Below are positions 41,224 to 45,847 of a stretch of DNA of 45,847 nucleotides, one piece after another (within the stretch, counting starts at the first letter, position 1; every line of letters begins with the position of its first letter). The position numbers and the translations under genes are program-made. Under the pieces are notes generated by a model, which saw only the letters and a list, made by a program, of their open reading frames with translations, made no database searches and had not been told where the DNA came from. This DNA is from an uncultured Lachnospiraceae bacterium (GTDB lineage Bacteria > Bacillota > Clostridia > Lachnospirales > Lachnospiraceae): positions 1 to 45,847 of the forward strand of contig CAJUSO010000025.1 in the NCBI GenBank assembly GCA_910588965.1, read 5' to 3'.

Positions 41224-41871
41224 TTACGGCCTGGCGCATCCTCTTTTCTCCAGCAAAAACCATGTGACATCATCTTTCGGGAAGCAGGGATCCCGATGAT
41301 ATTGGAACCCATAATCTACCAACCGGCAATCTGGATACCTGTCCAAAAATTCCCCTGCAAAATCACGTTTGAATAACCGTCCCTCATGCCCTCTGTAAGA
41401 TACCTCCACAGGCACCGGGTTATAATATTCTGAAATACAGATATATTTTTCAGCAGACGCATACAATTTTTCGTATACAGACTGCAATGCGTCTGGATTG
41501 ATATGGATTAATACCCCACATATCAAGGCCATATCATACGTTTTGGCAGGCTTATATTCCAAAATGGAAGCTTCGTATACTTCCAGACGGCTGTCAAAGA
41601 ACTTATCTGCCCTGAGGTGATTCGCCGCTTGATGGTTAATTTCAATTGCCGCTGCCTGGACATCTGGCTGCAGCATCTTAATTGCCTTTAGGTTATTCCC
41701 TATATTAGAGCCAAATTCAATGACACTTTTTATCCCGCCTGTCCTGCCCAAGATTTTCGCAAAGAACCCAACAGCAGAAGCCATCATCTCTTTGGTACAT
41801 TCATTCCTTTCTATGTACTGATTCCCAAATTCCCCGCTCCAAAACACTTCCTGTTCTGTCTTGTATTCCAT
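41224..41871 (-). CDS. Pseudaminic acid biosynthesis-associated methylase
   Basis: The 215-aa SAM methyltransferase opens with TEQEVFWSGEFGNQYIERN, the recognisable start of this clade, and has the SAM-binding strand SVIEFGSNIGNNLKAI. The acid-loop region DMALICGVLIHINP follows. Members are encoded in nonulosonic acid and flagellar glycan loci and are thought to methylate the sugar or a glycan precursor. AGGAGG precedes the ATG. The exact acceptor is unknown. Confidence 0.88.
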   Translation of the reverse strand: MEYKTEQEVFWSGEFGNQYIERNECTKEMMASAVGFFAKILGRTGGIKSVIEFGSNIGNNLKAIKMLQPDVQAAAIEINHQAANHLRADKFFDSRLEVYEASILEYKPAKTYDMALICGVLIHINPDALQSVYEKLYASAEKYICISEYYNPVPVEVSYRGHEGRLFKRDFAGEFLDRYPDCRLVDYGFQYHRDPCFPKDDVTWFLLEKRGCARP

Positions 41872-41930
41872 TTCCTGCCTCCTGTCTGCCTAATTACAGC
41901 TGATACCGCTGTTTTTCCACTCTGCCTTTT

Positions 41931-42917
41931 CTATCCCATCTGCTTTAAAAGCCCCTTAAGTTCCCCGACATCCAGCCATTCCTGGTTTGTGCCGGAACTG
42001 TACTCAAACCCTTCTTCTACTTTTTTCCCGCCTGGCAGGATACGGCTTTCCTCCCACCAATTATAATGGGGATATATGATATAATGCCTGTCATACTCAT
42101 ACGTCATGGCGGAATCTTCACGTGTCACCATAATCTCATGCAGCTTTTCCCCTTCCCGGATCCCCACCTCTTTTCTGGCGCATTCCGGCGCCATCGCTTT
42201 GGCTAAGTCCGTAATTTTAAAAGACGGGATCTTAGAAATAAAGGTTTCCCCGCCTTTCGCCTCCTCCAAAGCCTTAACCACCAACTGTATGCCTTCCTCC
42301 AGGCTAATCCAGAAACGGGTCATGCGGTAATCCGTAATCGGGAGCTCCGTTTTCCCTTCTTCTATCATTTTTTTAAAAAACGGAATCACAGATCCCCGGC
42401 TCCCTGCCACATTCCCATAGCGGACAATGGAAAAACGCACGTCCTTTTCTCCGGAGTATGCATTGGCTGCAATGAATAATTTATCTGATACCAGCTTGGT
42501 CCCTCCATATAGGTTGATGGGATTGACTGCCTTATCTGTAGAAAGGGCCACTACTTTTTTTACTTCACAGTCCAATGCAGCATCTATAATATTCATTGCC
42601 CCATTGATGTTCGTCCGCACAGCTTCAATCGGATTATATTCACAAGCCGGGACTTGCTTTAACGCTGCCGCATGGATGACATAATCCACCCCGCCAAACG
42701 CACGGTACAGCCTGTCCCTGTCCCGGACATCCCCTATGAAAAAGCGTAGGATATCCTGATACTCTTTCAGCTTTTCTGCCATAAGGAACTGCTTATATTC
42801 ATCCCGGGAATAAATGATAATCTTCTTTGGCCTATAATGCGTTAAAACATATTCCGTAAATGCATTGCCGAAAGACCCTGTCCCCCCTGTGATTAGAATC
42901 GTTTTTTGGTTCAGCAT
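41931..42917 (-). CDS. pseB: UDP-GlcNAc 4,6-dehydratase (inverting)
   Basis: This 328-aa extended short-chain dehydrogenase performs the first step of pseudaminic acid synthesis. It has the NADP motif ITGGTGSFGNAF, RDEYKQFLMAEKL, IGDVRDRDRLYRAF, the catalytic YGGTK with ALSTDKAVNP before it, and VRYGNVAGSRGSVIP. These features separate PseB from retaining 4,6-dehydratases. AGGAGG precedes the ATG. It begins 32 bp after maf. Confidence 0.95.
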   Translation of the reverse strand: MLNQKTILITGGTGSFGNAFTEYVLTHYRPKKIIIYSRDEYKQFLMAEKLKEYQDILRFFIGDVRDRDRLYRAFGGVDYVIHAAALKQVPACEYNPIEAVRTNINGAMNIIDAALDCEVKKVVALSTDKAVNPINLYGGTKLVSDKLFIAANAYSGEKDVRFSIVRYGNVAGSRGSVIPFFKKMIEEGKTELPITDYRMTRFWISLEEGIQLVVKALEEAKGGETFISKIPSFKITDLAKAMAPECARKEVGIREGEKLHEIMVTREDSAMTYEYDRHYIIYPHYNWWEESRILPGGKKVEEGFEYSSGTNQEWLDVGELKGLLKQMG

Positions 42918-42949
42918 AGCGCCGCCTCCTGTTTTCTGTATTTTTTGGA

Positions 42950-44821
42950 TTATTCTACTTTTGCCACGGTCTGTTCTGTATAAGCTTCAATGATATTGGT
43001 ATACGTTTCTAATAACTCCATATATTTTTTGCCCTGGCGCGCCAGTTCCAGCCCCTCTTCTTCCAAAGAAGCATATTTAAAATACTGGCCGGAACGCAGG
43101 ATCTGCTCCGCCCTTACCATGGATTGCTGCAGCAGGTCATAATTTACGTTTTCTTCTATTTTCTTCCGGTTCCTCTTTACACGCTTTAAAAGCTTCAGAT
43201 ATGCCCGCCTATCCATATTGCCAGAACGGCACAGCTTATCTAATTGGGCATATATTTTCTTTCCTTCTTTTGCCAATGATATGATTTCATGCACTTTCTT
43301 TGGCGTATCATGAAAATACTCTAGGATTTTCCCCTGTGCTTCTTTATCAAATTCCGGTTCCAGCTGGTTGATACAGGCGCTTATATCCACTTCTTCCTTA
43401 CATTCCTGATTGATTGCTTCTGCCAACGCCATAACCTTTGTCCCCTCAATCTTGGCGCCGCCTTCTGTCGCATTGATAAACTCTACATCATATTTTTTCC
43501 CCCATTCATGGATAAAGTCCCCAAACCATTTGCGGTAACTGTCCAGATTTGAAAGTGTCGGCACTTCTTCCTGGTAATTTCCCGGCACCATCAAAAACTT
43601 CTCCGTATTTTCTTCTGGCATTTCTTCCTGGAATGTCCCGTCTGCATGGGACTTATTATCGGTATAAGCAAGATCCTGGCCGACAAATATGACTTTACGG
43701 AATCCCAAATGGCAGGCAAACGCAAATGCGTAAGTCGCCACAGACCCGCCCGAGGTAAATCCTTCCAGCGCCTTGCCATTCATTTTATAGATTTGATTGA
43801 TATAACGATACCCATCATTGATAAAAAACTTCTTGCCCTTGTGGTAATCCATCAGGCTTTTTGACGCTGTCACCTTTGTAAGCAAAGGTATTTCTTTGGC
43901 TGCTTCTTCCTGCTCGGTAAGGTTCAAAAGCTCTGCCGTCTTCATTCCATCTAAGGTAGCAAACATATCTGGAAGGATGCCCTCTTTTAACAGCCGTTTC
44001 ACAGCCGTATCCACCGCAATCAAGAAAGCCTTTCCCTTTGCCCGTTTTAATTCCTTTATATTTTTATTTAATGACGGGCCTGCCGCAATCACTATAGCCG
44101 GAACATCTTTTGGCAACACGCGCATAAGGCTGGACGCTTTATACCCTGTCCGGACATACTGGACGTTATGATAGAAATTTTCTGCCTGGAATGGGCTGAA
44201 AAATAAATTCGTACTAACTCCCATTTTATATTCGGAAGCGTATTTACTTAAGCAATCATAGAACTTTTTTACCGCTTCCATACATAATTTCACATAATTA
44301 GGAAGGACAAAATATTTCATCAAAGGTATTTTATCTCCGCGCATCATGGAGATAATTACCCCTTCCAGCCCGTCGTCATTAATCCCGCCTACGACGACGG
44401 CAACCGTACGTTTCCCGAAAATCTTGTCCAAGTCAACTCTTTCCAACTGCTTATAAAAGACCGAAAACAAGGGCTCATACAACAATAGGATGACGCTTTC
44501 ATCCGTCTGATTGACTAATTCTTCCAAATAGTGCAAATTCCCCATACCCAAAATAAACACTGGGGCGTTTGGCACGATTTCCCCCAATATTTTAATCTGA
44601 TTCTGCGGATGTGCCATCGGATCGCGCCTGCCCGCCAGATACAGCTTCCGTCCTCCTGTTTTTACAGTCAGGATTTTCTCACCGGTAAAGGCAGTCTCCT
44701 CTGCAATCTGTATCGCTTCTTGTTCTAACAGTTCCTCTTTTTTATCTTCTATTATTTTAGAAATTCCAGGGAAACGCTTTTCCAGCGCGTCAAGATTCCT
44801 GTTCCGCATTTCCGTTGACAT
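42950..44821 (-). CDS. Maf-type flagellin glycosyltransferase (motility-associated factor)
   Basis: The 623-aa protein belongs to the Maf family (DUF115/MptE-like fold). The diagnostic segments are VFILGMGNLHYLEEL in the first half and, in the core, VIAAGPSLNKNIKELK, IAVDTAVKRLLKEGI and FVGQDLAYTDNKSH. Maf proteins transfer pseudaminic- or legionaminic-type sugars from CMP donors to flagellin. The start at 44821 has AAGGAGA 6 nt upstream and overlaps the 116-aa gene by 32 nt. Position after flagellin and before pseB fits the role. Confidence 0.92.
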   Translation of the reverse strand: MSTEMRNRNLDALEKRFPGISKIIEDKKEELLEQEAIQIAEETAFTGEKILTVKTGGRKLYLAGRRDPMAHPQNQIKILGEIVPNAPVFILGMGNLHYLEELVNQTDESVILLLYEPLFSVFYKQLERVDLDKIFGKRTVAVVVGGINDDGLEGVIISMMRGDKIPLMKYFVLPNYVKLCMEAVKKFYDCLSKYASEYKMGVSTNLFFSPFQAENFYHNVQYVRTGYKASSLMRVLPKDVPAIVIAAGPSLNKNIKELKRAKGKAFLIAVDTAVKRLLKEGILPDMFATLDGMKTAELLNLTEQEEAAKEIPLLTKVTASKSLMDYHKGKKFFINDGYRYINQIYKMNGKALEGFTSGGSVATYAFAFACHLGFRKVIFVGQDLAYTDNKSHADGTFQEEMPEENTEKFLMVPGNYQEEVPTLSNLDSYRKWFGDFIHEWGKKYDVEFINATEGGAKIEGTKVMALAEAINQECKEEVDISACINQLEPEFDKEAQGKILEYFHDTPKKVHEIISLAKEGKKIYAQLDKLCRSGNMDRRAYLKLLKRVKRNRKKIEENVNYDLLQQSMVRAEQILRSGQYFKYASLEEEGLELARQGKKYMELLETYTNIIEAYTEQTVAKVE

Positions 44822-45140
44822 AACTTGTCTCCTTCTCTCTAAAATATTCTTCCGAGAGGAACATTTCCAGATATTCGGATAATCCCTGCTCCAAAGCATC
44901 CATCATCAGCACATTGTCATCTTCCTGCAGCGCCGTCTCACAGTCTTTTAAAATATCAATCAAATTCAGGTATATGCCCTCTTCCAGGCCGGAAATATCT
45001 GTAAGGAACCACTGGACAAATTCCTGGATCTGCGGAATGATTTTCCTTGTATTTTGCGCATAATTGTTATTCCTGGAGTAAGTCGCATTGAAACCCAAGA
45101 AGTTGATGGTTTCATACAAATTTTCTATTTTTTCTTTCAC
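44790..45140 (-). CDS. Uncharacterised 116-aa acidic helical protein before maf
   Basis: I do not recognise a named family. The protein is mostly helical and acidic: an N-terminal segment ENLYETINFLGFNATYSRN, a central amphipathic stretch (IIPQIQEFVQWFLTDI) and an acidic end. It lacks the FliS and FlaG motifs. It starts with GTG at 45140 behind GGGGAAG, 32 bp after the flagellin terminator, and overlaps the maf start by 32 nt, so its translation is probably linked to maf. A flagellin- or Maf-binding adaptor role is inference. Confidence 0.75.
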   Translation of the reverse strand: MKEKIENLYETINFLGFNATYSRNNNYAQNTRKIIPQIQEFVQWFLTDISGLEEGIYLNLIDILKDCETALQEDDNVLMMDALEQGLSEYLEMFLSEEYFREKETSYVNGNAEQES

Positions 45141-45181
45141 CGTTTTCTTCCCCGTCTTTCCTGTCCTATATGTCCAGGAAT

Positions 45182-45208
45182 AAAAAAACCAGCCGAAGCT
45201 GGTTTTTT
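45182..45208 (-). terminator. Rho-independent terminator of the flagellin gene
   Basis: AAAAAACCAGC and GCTGGTTTTTT form an 11-bp stem around a TTCG tetraloop on the minus strand, ending in a T-run. The A-run on the other side makes it bidirectional in form. Confidence 0.95.
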
Positions 45209-45232
45209 CATTCCACTTATCATACAGCCCGA

Positions 45233-45847
45233 TTACTGTAACAGGGATAATATGCCTTGTGTTGACTGATTTGCCTGCGCCAACATAGACTGCCCTGCCT
45301 GAGCAAGAATATTATTTTTGCTGTATTCCACCATTTCAGACGCCATATCCGTATCACGGATCCTGGATTCTGCTGCCTGGGTATTCTCTGCCACATTATC
45401 CAAGTTGGCAATCGTATGCTCCAACCTGTTCTGTAATGCACCGAGAGCGGAACGCTGGGTAGATACGCGGTTGATAGCATCCTGTACTGCATTCAAAGTA
45501 GCGTTTGCACTGTCATAATCATCTACAGACGGAGCGGTTATCGTAACATCTGAGCCAAAACCGCCTGCTGTCGTTCCTGATACAATTGCACTGGCAAGTA
45601 AAGCTGACCATGCATCGCTAGCTTTCCCACCATATACAGAAGCCAGATGACTTGCAGCTGAACCTGCACTTTCCAATGAATCCCATACTTGGGTACCAGA
45701 TACCACTCCATATGACCCATCTGAAGTCATAAAAATCATGTCATCCTGGAAGTTCTTCTCACCATACTCTTGCGCTGCCTGTATAAACAGTGATTTACTC
45801 AAACTTCCCACATTAAAAATGGGATTTGCTCCTTGAAAAATCAATAC
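45233..45847 (-). CDS. fliC: Flagellin, C-terminal part (5' end outside the window)
   Basis: The reading frame is open to the right edge, so the conserved N-terminal D0/D1 region lies outside. What remains is part of the variable outer domain (for example MIFMTSDGSYGVVSGTQVW and a Ser/Ala/Gly-rich stretch, the likely glycosylation surface) and then the conserved C-terminal D1/D0 helix: INRVSTQRSALGALQNRLEH, DTDMASEMVEYSKN and the end QANQSTQGILSLLQ. It is a Firmicute-type flagellin. Its promoter, expected to be sigma-D type, is not visible. Confidence 0.95.
   Translation of the reverse strand, partial: VLIFQGANPIFNVGSLSKSLFIQAAQEYGEKNFQDDMIFMTSDGSYGVVSGTQVWDSLESAGSAASHLASVYGGKASDAWSALLASAIVSGTTAGGFGSDVTITAPSVDDYDSANATLNAVQDAINRVSTQRSALGALQNRLEHTIANLDNVAENTQAAESRIRDTDMASEMVEYSKNNILAQAGQSMLAQANQSTQGILSLLQ

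Noticed and set aside
44790..45140. FliS flagellin chaperone
   Set aside because: The conserved N-terminal tyrosine/asparagine pattern and LMLYDG-type motif of FliS are absent.

Overview
The window reads as a chromosomal segment of a flagellated, strictly fermentative Firmicute, most likely a Lachnospiraceae (Clostridia) member. The reasons are a V/A-type rather than F-type ATPase, Rex, a conserved ireB-ruvX-DUF1292-RNase J block, Shine-Dalgarno sites close to AGGAGG, sigma-A promoters close to TTGACA-17-TATAAT, a Maf/pseudaminic-type flagellin glycosylation set, and fibronectin/Ig-like tails on a large secreted glycosidase. Almost every gene is on the minus strand. The one convincing plus-strand protein is a small Cys/Gly-rich protein at 37979-38224. 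I see no insertion sequence, prophage, CRISPR array, tRNA or rRNA.

Reading in the direction of transcription (right to left), the layout is as follows. (1) 45847-38422 is a flagellin glycosylation region: the 3' end of a flagellin gene with its terminator, an unknown 116-aa protein, a Maf-type glycosyltransferase, PseB, a pseudaminic-acid-associated methylase, a PP-loop sugar amidotransferase, PseF, a PseH-like acetyltransferase and a 55-aa small protein ending at a terminator. PseC, PseG and PseI are not in the window. (2) 38370-37938 holds the divergent Cys-rich gene. (3) 37896-23908 is a tight 13-gene operon: a response-regulator-like protein with a Glu at the phospho-acceptor position, V-ATPase subunits G-C-I-K-F-E-A-B-D, then a MoxR ATPase, a DUF58 protein and a transmembrane transglutaminase. 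(4) 23902-20687 holds NADP-isocitrate dehydrogenase and an ABC-F ATPase. (5) 20661-15993 holds rex, an unknown coiled-coil protein, nnr, alr and an unpaired mazF. (6) 15989-13685 holds a CBS-domain membrane protein and yebC, ending at a terminator. (7) 13495-8435 is one 1686-aa secreted multidomain glycosidase. (8) 8162-7184 is a membrane-anchored C39-like protease. (9) 7166-574 is an RNA-metabolism operon: ireB, ruvX, DUF1292, RNase J, a YlbF-family protein, a catalytic-domain-less MltG-like protein, the trmR and trhP tRNA-U34 pair, and a lactonase-fold protein. (10) 1-573 is non-coding: an AT-rich inverted repeat, a strong plus-strand promoter followed about 50 bp later by a strong terminator (a candidate small RNA of about 85 nt), and a second large hairpin.

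The most interesting signals are the V-ATPase operon headed by a degenerate receiver protein and tailed by MoxR-DUF58-transglutaminase, the candidate small RNA, the small proteins of the flagellin and Cys-rich regions, the incomplete pseudaminic-type pathway, and the truncated MltG. All family names come from recognising protein motifs by eye. No database search was run.
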